This document shows positions 23,801-38,100 of a DNA stretch of 64,000 nucleotides, piece after piece. Made by a program: the position numbers and the translations under genes. This DNA is from Baylisascaris procyonis (taxonomy: Eukaryota > Nematoda > Chromadorea > Rhabditida > Ascarididae), in the NCBI GenBank assembly GCA_037389465.1, contig JAZARR010000059.1, positions 2,875,001 through 2,939,000 of the forward strand, read 5' to 3'. The notes under the pieces were generated by a model that saw only the letters and a program-made list of their open reading frames with translations, was not told the DNA's origin and searched no databases. The stretch's first letter is position 1. Each line of letters starts with the position of its first letter.

Positions 23801-26800
23801 AAGTATGTCACATTTGCGCATTCGCCATCCCATCATAATTTCAAGGAGTTAACTGCAGATCTCGGGATTCTAAGCCTAGAGAGCCAAATGCTCATAGGTC
23901 GATGATAATGCAGGAACAGAAGAAACCTTACAGTTAATTAAGAAAAATTGAGCTGAATTGTAATGAAATGAATTGGGATGAAATGAGCTGAAATGAAAAT
24001 AAATGATCTAAACCGAAATTAACTCAAATTTTTGCCTCTTGATACAAACGAGAAGCAGTTGATCAAATGACAGCTCATAATTTGCATATCATCAAGCAGA
24101 GTTTCAAGGTGGATGATTGCTCTTGATGATGCACTCGATGCACAAGATGTGGTTTAAAAGTGCTGTTGGTTGATGCTTGAATCTCGTCTATCTATGTTAG
24201 TGTTGCGCTTTTTGTTTATATGGTAATTCTTTCACGTTCAGACAAGTGAGCTGTTTTGCAGAGGATTGATTCTTTATGCAACTGTCAACAAGTGAAGCGT
24301 TGCTTACGACCGCCACGAGCATATCCCCAGCTTGTTATTCAATGTTGCTTTATTTAAGTTGGTTAAAGAATTAATGAACATATCATATAAGTTGTAGATT
24401 ATTCGAATAGCATTACTTGTGGTCGATTGTATAAGTTTCAAACTTTTCTTTGCAAAAGTGTTTCATTAGAAGTCCTAATCCAAGGAGCAGCATTCAGTGA
24501 GATGAGCAATGTGGAGTTACAAGTATGAGCTTAACTTTATGAGATTATACAACCTTCTCGAGCAACGTCCTCAGGCGTTTTTGAAATGTGTGCGAAATGT
24601 TATATTTTCGTTGTTTATCAGCTTTAAGCTTCAATCTTGTCTTTGACTTACATTCAAGGCGTTAATGAGTGCACTTTTTTCATGACAGAATTTGTCTAGC
24701 TGCTCTTTTGTGCGAAATTTTGCAGCTCTAATTTTGAACTGGTTAAGTTTTTCATCAGAACGCCGACCAGTAGTACGTTAATCTGTTCAAAGTTCTTTCT
24801 AATCGTTCCCGCATTTTTTGGAATTCATCGACAGTAGCAGATGCACATCATCTGCCTATATCACTGCCTTACTGTAAGTTCTTTCAAATCGAGTTATAAA
24901 AATGTGAACTGTTTTGACTGGAACATCTCACGGCATACGTGGCTTCTAACGCTCAGATAGAAAGATTTTCAACAGGTGCTTCATTGTTGCGTCTGAATCG
25001 AGTTCGTCACTGAGTTTTTATAAGAGCTTTTTTTTTTTTTTCAGCTGAGTGCATCATATGCCTTTAGCAATCTCTAGCTGAACAAGAAACGCAATTTTCT
25101 AGCTGCCAAGAGCGCTATAACTGAAACCGCTGATTTGAAAGTGGGCTGTAAAAACAGAAAGGTTTGGAGGAAAATCGGATTGATACTCAAAGAGTTTACT
25201 ACCAATCTCTGATAGTAAACATACTCCTCTAAATGCTTAAAGAGGCAAGACAAAAGTATCATCCGTCCAGAGTTTTGGGAGTGTGCTTTTCCTCAATGGT
25301 ATCTTTATAACCTGTAATAATTTTGCGTTCTTTTCGTGTGTTTGAAATAACACCATTGGAGGTAATCGGAATGCACAGCAACAAGACTTGTAAAATAAAG
25401 CTTCTTCAGAAATAAGCGGAACATCAGGAAAGTCGAACCGAGCCCTTCTGTCACTTTTATTCGAATAGAACGAAGAGCCGCCGAAAGATGCAGCTCTTTT
25501 CATTTCCTCCCGTTGAATTTACATATAATCTGACTTCATGGATGCTCCTTTCCAATAAGATGAGATTATCTCAGTGTTGCATCTCTAACACCTCGAAAAG
25601 ACAATGCAATTTCATGGTGCCAATTTATTGCTATTTTTTTCCTAATTTTATTTATTAAATCACTCCCTCTTTGTTCATGCAGATATTACCCTGCCGTTTT
25701 CATTCTTATTTTTGCAAGTAGCTTTGTAATCTGCAACTTGAGTTAATTTTTATAATAATATTTTTATAGAAAAGCAGTATAATGCCTATATAGTTGATTT
25801 ATTGAACTGTTTTGTAAACGCTTCATTTTTGACTCATCGTTTCCGTTCGCCAATGTGAGCAGTTGAAAATTTCTCGCTAAGAAGCAAAATAAGCGAACTG
25901 TATCGCCGTTAAAAATCGGCGTTGCTTGTATTTTGTGAATATTTAGTTGGAACACCGGAATGGAACAATCGCGCGTCGAGACGATATTTGAATGATACAT
26001 CCGCCAAGGTGTTTTTATAGCGCATTTTTTGCGTTCGGAACTGGTGGGCGTTTGCTTGTAGCGGTGAGCGAGAGCGACAAACGAGATTTCTGAAGATTTT
26101 CTTCAACGGGCAAAGCGTTATCGGTTCCACATCGCAGGAAAACGTTTTCCTTCATCATCTTTGACGGCATCAACTCGTGACGTTTTTTTTTTCATTGACG
26201 CATTCCTGCGGCTTTCATTTGTCGACAATCCTAAGCAAAACAGAACACCTACATATTTCATATAACATTAACCCATCGTTACAAAAAGGTAAGAGTACTT
26301 TTTAGCATTGTTTACTGCTTTGTTCTTTAAACTTTCTTTATGAAAGAATTCTTTAAACTTTACTGCTTATCTGCCAGCTCAATCCGAGCTGCTTGTGAGA
26401 AAGAAGAGCCTTACAAAAATCTTGCTAAATCGAGAGGAAGGGTGATGGATTCAGAACATAAACAGAAAAGACGAATATATTGTACCGAGTGAAAGATGAA
26501 TTTGAATATAATCGATGAATAAGTGGTTAACCTCATTCGGTAATTTCTAAAGCCCTTGGGCCAATTCAATTACAAGTTTGTGCCGCTGAAGCATCTAATT
26601 AATTTCTGAAGGTAATTTTCACTTAATCCTTTTTTCTTCGACACATTGGACGTTATCTATGCAAGAAGTATGATATATAAGAACCATCTAACAGGAAGTG
26701 AGAAAAACTCGTAGTCTTTTTTGGAATCGTTCATATCATAAGCTAAACTGCAGCTTTGTAGATTTAAACGAGAACCTGTGTCGACCCCTTTTAGAGCCGA

Positions 26801-29800
26801 AACGATATTTGGATAGCACACTTATGTGGTTAGTAGCATATCTTAAGCAGTCAAAATGCAAATTCTTGCGCCACTCGTTTGACAGATGCTCCAAATCGCG
26901 TCCACTTTGCCGCATGGTAGGGCGCATTAGCTTTTCACAACCTTCAGGTTTGATAAACGACTGAATATCTCAAGTCAGTTTCAACGTGGAACTGAAGCAG
27001 ATATTACGTCTTTTTTGCTGCTTTTTTAAATTCAATGCAAGTTCAATTTTGACCTTTCCTCCGATTTATTTATTTCATAGCAGGTTCCCCTCAGTTTCCA
27101 AACAGAATGAGGAAAGAATCAGGAGATTTCGTTTGCTTAATTCATGAACTCCGATTCGTGAACAGGTTTCAAGGTGCGAGATTGCAGTTGAACCTCAGAG
27201 TTCACCTTTTGCTGTATTGGGCTACTGTGAAAATGTGTGGGTGGGTCTTGTGGTTCGATCGGATCGCTAAGTTCAACTGAGTGTGACGCCGGTAACGACA
27301 AAACCTCACGTGCCCTCCACTCATGCCAGTCTAAAATATGTAGCTGATGTTCAATTTGGCTGGCGATGAAGGTCTTCAATGTTCTGATCGCCAAAACGAC
27401 CTTCAAAATACGGATTTTGGATTCGCCATAGTAGCCACATTTTATTGCTGTGTGTTCTTCGTGCAATGACAATAGCGCAGGTCATCGAATCGCAAGACCT
27501 CATGCAAAAAAACAGGTTCCTCAAAGAAGAAGTGCGCAGATCAGTATCGATGCAGCATCGAAATCACGTTTCCAAGGAACAGTCAAATTTGGAAAGCGAA
27601 ATGCTTTATTTGATTTTATGTTGTATATTTGTGCATCGCATATTTCATTTTGGTAGAATATGTGATGGAATAACATGCAAGCAAATCGCATAGCTTAGGC
27701 GAGCCTTCCGCTTTTTCAGATTTCTTTGTACGGCTTCAAGCATTTCTAATGTCTCAATTTTTTAACAGCTTAATTTGCTGCGTTTCCCTTACCACAATGG
27801 CTTTAGATGAGCCCTGTTCAGCCTTTCCAAAATTCTATTTTCCTATTTCCACAGATTAAAGGATGAGTGTGTTGCGTATGCCATCCGACAAATCTTTTAG
27901 GAAACGCAAAGGCGGCACGAGCTAGATAAGGTTGGAAAAGTGATGGAGAAAGAATTCCATAGAGGAAGTGTCAGGAACGAATACTTAACGATCTTTTTGT
28001 AGCAGATAATACATTTTAACGCTCCGTCACTTTCTAAGTACTTTTATTCGGAGGACTAGGCAGAAAATAAGCGAAATAGCCCGGTGAACAACATGGTGAG
28101 TTCGAGTGACCGATTCACTTGCAGTTGCTTCTTCGCCGTCTCTTTCAGAGCACCGCTGCAAATGACTCATAGCAAATGCGACTGAATGTGATTTTGCCAC
28201 ATCGTTCAACATCACAGCTGAAAAGTGGAGTTGTGCCAAGCGGATGCTTTCACTACGAAGGTTAATTCAATTAAAAGCACGCAATGTAATTACCATCCAA
28301 ACAACATCCACCTGCTGACTGCAAACTCGTAGTCAAGAGCGCACTGGACTAGAGCGCCTACTTTATTAATGCTAATTTGCGGGTGTTTTTTCGCCTATTA
28401 AGCGACGTTTACGCAGTAACAGCTGCTATAAATGGTTTTATAGTGGAATGGAGAATCTCGCTGCCAGTTTAAGCGTGCGTTTAAATGCTCAAGGAAGGAT
28501 GTCATAATATGTGGTTTCTGCCTCAGCTTAAAAAGGTAGGAAGTTTTGAGATTCACTATCGTTTAGTCAACCAATCTGTACAACATGCTACCGAGATGCC
28601 TGTCCTTATTCGCACTCGACTGGTTCAAAAACAAAATCCGAGCCTGAAAAATTTCTTCAGCATTTTCGAGCATTAATAACACGTTCTAAATATGACCAAT
28701 TGGTCCACGTTGTGCTCTGGACAGCTGCACGGAACAGAGTACGGACGCCGCATTTCATCGTCCGCGCTTTTCTAATCACAATTTGAAGTTACTAGTTATG
28801 TAGATAACTACAAAGATATTCATGGTCATTACGTCGTTATCATGCGCTTTTGGCGGAGATCTACACAGAGGACATAAGAAGCAGGAAATTGCCACATTTC
28901 AATGATCGAAAATGATGGGCACTGGCAAGGAAAAACGAACGAGATCAGTACATTACAGCGAGGAACTTTATGGAAGAGAAATGACAAAGAAGTAGTAGCA
29001 AGTGAAATATTTTGAGCCTTGAACTGACATGGAATGCCAATGACGGACTATTTGCAATAATTTATGAATAATTCAGCAACACTTGTCTCTTTGTAGTACT
29101 TAGTTTCCTTCCTTCCGTAATGAGTGTTTTTTTCTTGTATGGTCTTTTCAAGATTTCCTTTTTATTGATTATTTATCACAGACTTTTCTAATAGAACTCA
29201 AGGCGAGACTAGAAAATTAATACCAAGAGACTAATGAGTTTAGCATGAAAAAAAGAGAAAAAAATTAAAAATTGGCTTGGTTTAGCAAAATCATCCGATG
29301 AGTCGTTAGTTGCCATAGCTTTAGTGAACACGTCGGTTGTCGCAGATATTACAAAAGCGATAGGGATAATCTTAAAAATTCTCCACCAACCATTCATTTT
29401 TCTAAATTAGCAGTTCGCTTACGCAGTAAATAAGCAAACAACTGATAAACAAGTGAAAGTAATTTGTAATTCTCAATTAAAAAGTCATTCAAAATAACTT
29501 AATCATTCCTAATATCAACTTATAATTTGAATGACCATGAAATATATGTGAGATGCTAGAACAACGTTCTACAACAATAATAGTTCTCAGTGAGAAAGAA
29601 TTGTTTCTATTTTATGTTGCACTGCTAACGCGACATGAAGCTAACGCCTGCGATTGCCGAAACTCCGATTCCTAGGATGGGCCGCACTCAGGAAATGTTA
29701 TGCGTTTTTGAATTTCCAACTTAAGTCTGCACTCGGAAAATAGCAGACAGCTTAGAACTACCATAGAAAAAAGACTATTCAGCATCTATTGGTGGAATTG

Positions 29801-31921
29801 TGCATTCACGGGTTGCAGTGCACCGAATGCTCGAACATGCAGTGATTTCGAAAAGCTTCGTGAATGAAAATGGTGGTGAAGTTGGTAGTGGGTACTTTAA
29901 ACGAATGCGCTACGCATTGCTTTAAAGGGGGGAATGTTATCATGTAAATGCGAACACCTCAGCGGAATTGTGCCCATTTTTTCTTCATTATGCAAATGTT
30001 TGTTTAAATGTGTTTCTTGTTGTGGAATTTTTTTATTAATTTAATTCTTCTTCACTGCGACGCTACCAGAAGCGTTCAAAAATCTTTCAGGATGAACTGT
30101 GCTACCTCGTGAAAAAACTGGCTCCGTCGATATCTGCGTTACCGATACCGCCGATACACGGTCTACAAGAAAATTCAAGCCGTCTGATATTTTCCGAGCA
30201 TTGGTCATAACAGAAAATTTGAAATCGTCCGACATTTTCAGCGTCCCAGCTGTCGGAGGAATCAAAGACTTATTTTCCTACAATGAACGTCTTTTGCGCA
30301 TAGCTCGAAGCGCGAGAACAAAAGTCATTACGAATATATATTTATTTTTTCATCTTTGATAATACAGTCTCAATTTTCCAAGTCATTTAGCACACAAAGA
30401 AGCGTAAGCAAAAAAGTGTCAAATACATGGAAGAGTGTTGCTGTTGCAAACACTTTCATCCATGACTGATCGATCAGTTACCACATTACTTTTTATAAAA
30501 GCCAATACTTTGGTGCTTAAAGCACCTTGATTGCGAATAACTATAATTTATCATTAAGAACGCATCTAAAACTGAACGGTGGCAGCAAATTTCCATTCTG
30601 GGAACGCAAGTTAGGAAAGCTGAAATCTGATTTAGAAAAGAAATAGGTAGAAAATCTCGCAACATGATACTTTCTGAGGCATTCTTCGTGACGCACAACG
30701 CTCTATGTTTTTTTCGAAAAAGTTGAGTTCGAAAATTTCCAAAAAGCCATAACGATTAAACTGGACGTGTGCAAAAACAAGAAAGACGAATTCCATCATT
30801 CCCTTTTCCTCCCATCTTCTCGCACTCAGCGTGAGTTATTCGAGCACAGACTATTAACAGAAGTGACCCAGTGCCATATCTCATCAAGCGACATACATGT
30901 TAAGAATAATCTCAGCAATTCATATACTGCACAAATTATGTCAGAATATCTAAAAAGATACAATGAGATTCTAATTTTGGTATTTAGCTTCTACTAAAAG
31001 TTTGTTTTTTGATACCTTTCTGTACTATCAAAATTACCTGTTGAAAGATACTGAAATGCGAACAATTGTACTTATTGCTTCAACAAGTGATTTACTTTGG
31101 TTTCTACTGAAATTCACACAACATTATTATTTCACCATCGCTGAACCACTATGAATCCTTCCAAATAAATCGATGGTATTCGCTTTACCAAACTCTATAG
31201 AATTGAGAGACACTTTACCCATTGAAAGATCACCTGGCAGCCATTTAAGTATAATGGCTTCTCCAATAGTAGATTTTAACTCAAACAATCAAGAAATCTG
31301 TCATATAAGCAATATAGATCTGTTGCATTAATCACTAAGAGAACATTCACTGAATATCACTCTCTGTGTTCGTGGAACTCATTAGTGAACAATATTGCAG
31401 AAATTATGCTGGTCTCATGGTGCAATGAGTGACAAATAACGAGCAATTGGTTTCAGATTAGCTAACAATGTGTGAACTAATGGCAGGTGCTCCGTCTATT
31501 TTCCTTGAGATTACCAACCATCGAACAAATAGTCAGACATCATTCTCCCGTAAAGGGATGCTTTTTTATTTACTTCATTTATCATTCAGTGTAAACTACC
31601 ATTTGACTCCTCAAATCCTTTCAGAAGCTAAGGAAAAACGCTACAAGTAGAAAATTAATTTGGTATGCATAGAACACACATCTCTGAAGAATAATAGCGG
31701 TGTGTGAAAGGTTACTGTCCTGAATCGTGAACACTGTGCACTAGAATCCATATCAGTCTCAAGCACTTACGTACTATATCTCACTTAACGAACTGCTCGC
31801 TATTTGACATAAAGATTTCCCTTAAAACTCGTTACTGTCATCATTTTCAGAAAAAGTAATGCGAGAAGAGGTGTTCATTGAGAAGGGGATATATTTTGGA
31901 GAGGGGAGAAGCTGATCGAGC

Positions 31922-31970
31922 TTATAGGGTAATAGGGCGGGTGCCTGTACCCGGCGGTAGGCGGGGCGCT
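31922..31970 (+). promoter_or_regulatory. GC-box-like cluster upstream of the rig-3-like start
   Basis: A short GC-rich island about 115-165 bases before the start codon contains GGGCGG (31935-31940), GCGGGGCG (31961-31968) and a small hairpin CGGGT/ACCCG (31938-31953). Position suits a core promoter or 5' UTR. No TATA box or SL acceptor can be fixed with confidence. Confidence 0.3.
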
Positions 31971-32084
31971 CGAAAAGGATCGCCAGCTAGTGCATTCTCA
32001 AATTGAGCAGTGTCGCGTGCACGCTTCTCTGAGTCGAGCGCCGCTTCTTTCAAGCGAACTCGGCTACATTTGTTGTGCGTTGAG

Positions 32085-32157
32085 ATGATGCTCGAATACA
32101 AGCACGTATTTTGGGCGCTATTCGTCGCATATTTGGTCGTCATAAAACATGCACAAG
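32085..32157 (+). CDS. rig-3: rig-3-like exon 1: signal peptide
   Basis: 73 nt encoding [19 protein letters not shown] and IKHAQ, a good signal peptide with cleavage likely near the exon end. It ends in phase 1 (G|GTACGA) and joins AG of exon 2 to give Glu25. An in-frame TGA at 32004-32006, with no ATG between, fixes the start at 32085 or the adjacent ATG at 32088. The exon is separated from the rest by 19 kb, so its link is inferred from phase, a missing signal peptide elsewhere and the match in protein type. Confidence 0.7.
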
Positions 32158-35100
32158 GTACGATTTGCACCGATCCTTCACGACCGCCTTTGATTTGCTG
32201 TCACATGTCTGAATAATGAAACTGATTAAGCGACTCTCAAGCGATCGCATCGGGTCACTTTCACCAGTTCCGCAGAGCTTTTCATCCTTATAACTTGCGA
32301 TGCGTTAGGGTTAAGGAGGTGAGGTGGGAAGGGAAGAGGGAAGAGGAGACTCTATTTTCACACTACTGAGCGGAGAGGTGACTAATTTAGTTTTTTCGGT
32401 ATTAAAGTTGATAGTAGGTGCGGGAGGGGACGGTAGAGGTGTTCCGCGAACAGTTATCGCGACGCAAAACTTGACAGAAGTGCTTCGTGGTAGGAATGAT
32501 GCATCATGCAAGCAACTTTCATTGACATGTGCATCTTATATTTTCAGTGCACTAGCACTCATCATTGTCATAAAAAATGAGTGCCGTTTCTTAGCAAGTT
32601 GAAACGTGAATGACTGTGTGTTAAACTGCTACTACATCAGACAATAAGCCTCCGTCGTTCGATTTGAATTTCTTTCGCAGTCAGCGCATGAAAAGAGCCT
32701 CTTTCGTTGAACGGCCTCTGAGGCGGATGCAAACAAAGAAAGCGGTTTGCCCGCTATGCGACCGACCAACACTGCCCTTAATCCACATCCTCTCCTCTAC
32801 TTTCCTAATCAATGCGCCATTGATATTGCCACTGTTCTCTATCATATCGCTCGTACACCCAAATGTTATCCTATCCTGCTTTCGCTCATCGACAGATTGT
32901 CGTTGCACAAGCATATGAGTATAATGTAGACTTTAATACTGCATAATAACTAACACATACAGTTCGACTGTGATCAAAATATCTTTGCAAAATATAACGC
33001 TAATATTTTCGAATTTTCAACCCCTGTGCAACTTATTTGTGCAAATGATTGCTGCATGAAATTTGCTCGTTCAGTGCCATTATCGTTTGAATCCCAGAGG
33101 GATGTCAGTTAACGGGATCCAATCTTCGTCTTCGGATTTGCCTGTGCAGTTAGACGGAAAGAACGAGAGAGAGATGATTGTCCACAAATTGCAACTTCAC
33201 TAGTAATCATTTTGCATCTCTCATTTGAGTTAAAAATAGTAAAGTCCACTTCATTACGCTTCAAAAAAATGTTATCCGTCATCGAATGTGAGTCGTAGTG
33301 ATGCGCTCTTGTGCTTGCAAATCGTAAGATTCGTATTAAATGCGAGCGCAAATCACATCTATGCAAAGTGACATAAAGAAATGGAGAGTTTCGTCGGCGC
33401 ATAAAACGATATGCCTATTCTTAATGTTCAAATCGTTGGTCGCGATATCCTTTCTGCTTATTCGTTTTTCGAAATGTGAAAATAATATTATCATTGATGA
33501 TGCATTCTCTACGATTGTTGAGGCATGCTGAAAAGATTGCTGAGCTAAATGTGGCATATGAGGCGATAAATGTGAGTAATTCTTTTTTGTTCATCTTTTT
33601 CTACGCTGCTATCCATCCTACTTCACCTGCCACTCGTTTTCCGCAGGTGGTGGATTGCCTTAAACATTCTAACACTACTTAAGGTAGTGGTATCTTTGAA
33701 TGGTTCTTTTTTGAATGCTTTCTTTTCGACAGTTTAATTTGTTACCACTGCATCTTCCGGGTGGCGATAAAATGAGGATAATGAGAATGTGAAGGAAGAG
33801 AATAGCTATAAAGCAGTATCATTCTGGTGAAATTTTCTAATGTTTGAGAGCACATTCTAGCTTCTTCGAGAAATTCGTCCGTTTTCAGTTTTTGTCGTCG
33901 GTAACAATAGGTAACTGAATTGTTGCGATGAAAATGAGCGATCCCGACTGATGTTTTCCGCACTATTCTTATGCTTTTTCTTAAGGAATTTTCGCACTTT
34001 CGCTTTTTATGAGGCTTGTTGTACAATTCATTCGTTGTGCAAGGTGATATGTACGCATTTATGCGCGCATGTTGTTTCAGCGGCGCCGCATAGATGCACA
34101 GGTCGCAGTAGTGATTCCTTGGTCTTTTGTTTTTGATTTACCTGTTCTATTTGTTTGCCACTTTTTCATAACATTTGAAGAAGCCCTCTTTTGCTTCTGA
34201 TTTCACTGATGTCCTTGTTGCATTTGTAAGATGGACCTATTCATTTTCTTTCATAATAGTATTGTTACACTTATTTTTTCTTAAAATATTTTCTAAGCAC
34301 ATTGCCTAAATATATGATTAAATCAATGAAAAGGGCTTTCTCTACTTAGAAATTTTCCAGTAAGGATGTATGGAAAAAACGACATAAAAATATCTTCAGT
34401 AGCAACCTTGCACGATAAAGGAAGAATGCATCTCAAGTGAACGAGCTAATTCGACGATGCAACTTCAGACAAACTCTTTTCTTGAGGGGAAGGGGGCATA
34501 GTTCGGCTTTACTATTCAATAGAATGCAATTGATGCTAAGCTGATTTCCGCTAAATTCGGTTACTTTTTTATCTCTGGAGTATTTACGTTCATCTGTGCA
34601 TTCTATGAGTCACTTTGAACATTACTAAGTTGCTGTCCAAGGCTTACTTACAGCTAATCTCTAATCCTGATATATTACTCTTTACTTGGCTGATTGGTGG
34701 CTGGGGGCATTTATTTTGTTTGAATTTACAAAGAGGCTCAAAGAGATATTGATTCGTCTGAGCAGTTTTATGTTGAACATTAATCTCGATAATATTCATG
34801 CGTCTGAAATTTGTAGCTGTTACATTTTTTTTGCGCTCCATTAAAGCTTTCAATAAAAAATAATTCGGTTGCTGAACTCTGTCAACTTTAAGAAATTCGG
34901 ATAGCCTTGGTGAGAGAAATGAAATAACTTCCTTATCCTTGAACCCTTGCTTACCGCAAATTTTTTATTCTTTAGTGAAATGCTCGCAAGCAAACGCCAT
35001 GTTAAGTCATCTCAGTGACCGCTGAATGGAAAATTACTGCCAAATTGAAGTGTGCCAGAGTGTGTCGCTTGGATATGAGGTAAGACAAACGAATTTACAT

Positions 35101-38100
35101 ATTGTTTATAGAAGAGGGGTGGTGTACCTATACACATCGGCTTTGTGGGTACAGCATCGAGGACGCGATCCGATAGTGGAGTATTATGTACTGCTGAGTA
35201 AACACCAAGTGTTGTACTGAATAGACGAAGCTGCCGTAAAAGCAGAATAGCACTCGCGCAAAAGCAAAGCGTTAGCCGCGTGGGAGGCGTACCAATATTG
35301 TCTCGATGTGGGTCAAGCTTGTAATTACAAGCAACTCGTCATAAAATGTCACATTACTTCAATTAAAACCCTCTCAATAATCTCTCTTCCCCTCTCTCCT
35401 GACTACCATCTTGTGCTGGATATAAGCGCTTCGGAAAAGAATATCCATCCTCAGTGCACTCATTTTCATCATAAAATTAGAAAAATGCTACACTTTCATA
35501 TATTTTAAGTGATACCTACCAGTACCTATATTCGCCAAAAATTTTCGTGCGAAATACTTCACACTCTCTTCAGTAAAGCTGTCTTTTGAATAAATTCATT
35601 AAAGCCTTCTCTAAAAATCTCATCATCTGGTGGGTATTACCTGAGGTATCATTTGATGCAGTTTGAGTTTCAAAAATTACGTCGAACAAGAACAACCAGG
35701 TGTAGCTGTACGTTGACATACTAACCCAAATTGCTGCTTCATGCTAAGAATTGCAACCTGTGGTCTATAGCACTTTATGAACGTCGAGTTCAAACGTTCG
35801 TCTAGAAGTGTTTAAATATTTGAGCTCCTAAATTTTACTTGTACTATTACCTAACAAAATTATAAGCGACGTTTATTTAAATTCTTGGTCATGCATGGCT
35901 TTTAAGTAATTATAGGTAATACTTTTCTTCATTATTTAGCATAATATGATCATAATGGATCATGATTCAGCTGCACACGATCGAGGATAAATGGTTAAGC
36001 AAATGAAGCACCGAACTGCGAAGCCAACACTGAGGGTGGTCGAACACAGGTTTCAATGAAATAATGAAAATGTTTTAGAATAAATATTTCATCGTATAGA
36101 AATTACTAGATGCGAAAAAAAAGTTACGTGCAATAGTTGCAGATATGTCTTCATAGCTGTGATATTCAGCTCGGACGATAGTGCATATTGCGAGTGAGGA
36201 TGCTGTAAACGACATTAGGCTAATTAACGCAATGTAGGGTGGGTTGCGGATATCGATGCTGCCAACCTAGTCATGCTTGTATGTGACGCTATAGTTAGGA
36301 TTATATGAGCTCAAACCTTGCAGCTTGATGCTTCTTTGCGTCAAACTTTAATGAATTTACGACAAATGCTTCATGCTAATTTTCAAACTTAGAATCGAAT
36401 CTACGCATTTTCGGTAATTGGTGACGCAAAAAAAAGAGTAGAAAACATCTCATAAATGTAGGCTCATTGATGAATTTGCAGCTTAAAATTTAAACAGTGA
36501 TGATAATTTCGTCAACATATAAAATCAAAGACGCTTTAGGCATAGAACTTTTGGTTGTTCAAATTCCGAGCAAGACTATTCAGTTATTGTCTTTTTTTTT
36601 TAAAACAATGATATCCAAAGCCGTGCTCTTACATACTCATCCCTGCAGTGTTGCTTCCAGTTTTGCAGTGTCGTTGTGCACAGTAAGGGCTATTGCATGG
36701 TATATTTCTTGGTGGATATGCGGGCATAAAAGAAAGTTTATAATCACCGCTTCAGAATTTTTTTCTCTAATCGAGTTTGGTTTATAATTTCATCACAGAA
36801 TTTTTTCCGCTGAAGCTTTGTTTTTTCATACGAAAGCCGATGAGATATCATTTTTGTTGCGATTGCTTTTAGCGCTTTTTCGCTCAGCCAACTGAGCGCG
36901 CGTGATTTATTCACTCTAACCTCAGATACTCTTATTCATTGAGTTATAGAAAAAGTCAGTAATCGACACGTCAGCAATTTTTTTTTCTTGAATCAGGAAG
37001 CATTTTTTGGCTTCAAAAGGTTGAAGAAATGTGCTTTTGCATCCCGTAAATACTTGAATATCACTAACGAAAAATGAAAAACATCGTAAAATATGCTGAA
37101 CGTCAACAGCGATATCTTTAAGTAGACTATAGCGTCAGCCATAAATTACATATTTCACTTGTTGTCTAAACATGTGATAATCATCCACGTGGCGTACCAA
37201 TTTCGCACGTTATGAATCAATAATCGACAATTGATAAGCGCTGATAAAGTTGCGCTTATATGTGCAGATTTTGAGGTCCAAACGTTATAGTTTACGGGTT
37301 CCACACCACAACGTTGCAATTTTCCGATTTATAAACTAATAAACTCGTAAAAGCTTTTTCAAAAATTGAAGTTGCATATGTGGAAGTGCTCAGAGAACAA
37401 AAATACGAACTCCTTCATATGCAGTTCTTGATTTATCAGCTGATAAGCCAGTATGGTTTGTTAGAGTCGGGTTTGCATTTGTGGGTTTGTGTTGCGATCA
37501 AAGATCGCCATCGTCTGAAATACAATTTATGACTAGTCAGTTGATAGGCTGTAACATCTATTTATATAGGATCTATTTACGATCTATATTCCCTAGGGAG
37601 TGAGCGGCGGGAGAGAGAGGGCGGGAGGGGGGGGGGGGAGGGACATTGAGACTGAAGCAGGGTTGCTTCAAGGCAAAGCAACGCGCGTGCCAAGTTTCAC
37701 GAGTGCCAGTCTTAGCCTTCGTCTGAGGCGAAGCTCGAACTCGGTTAATGCAGGCGGCAAAGGTTGTATGCAGTGAGGCGTATAACCCACGCGGCATACT
37801 GTTAGCCAAATATACAGTGTGATGGATGAGGGCATTTGTTTGGCTATTTGAAAGGCACTATCTAGCCACACGAAAAACTTCAAGCTTTCCATGGGATCAT
37901 GGAAAGGTGAATCTACTGAATGTCTGCATGAAATTCAGTTTGTTTATGAAATAATAATAAATAGAGACGTTGAAGTTGCATTAAAAAGACCCAATGTCGG
38001 TCAGCTTTCTATTAAACATACCAAGAGTAACAAGTGAAAGACAGCAAATATGCTCGCTTCTTCTTATCATTCACAGAAAAAGGGATGCTATCGGCAAGCT

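Larger units (their letters stand above)
16275..31900. other. 15.6-kb intergenic region with no recognised gene
   Basis: Both strands were read for family motifs and splice-compatible exons; nothing firm was found. Weak traces are open frames on both strands at 20031-20800, a minus-strand coding-like patch at 24650-24830, a minus-strand 111-codon frame at 27137-27472 and an open patch at 30041-30359. None matches a family I know. Small repeats include a 22-bp tandem pair at 17863-17906, T9G10 at about 17520-17540, an AAATGAA-type low-complexity stretch at 23940-24010 and a direct repeat of TTCTTTAAACTTT near 26322-26360. Confidence 0.5.

Noticed and set aside
27137..27472. 111-codon minus-strand frame
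   Set aside because: Composition is plausible, but no domain, signal or splice partner was recognised; noted only as a trace in the intergenic entry.
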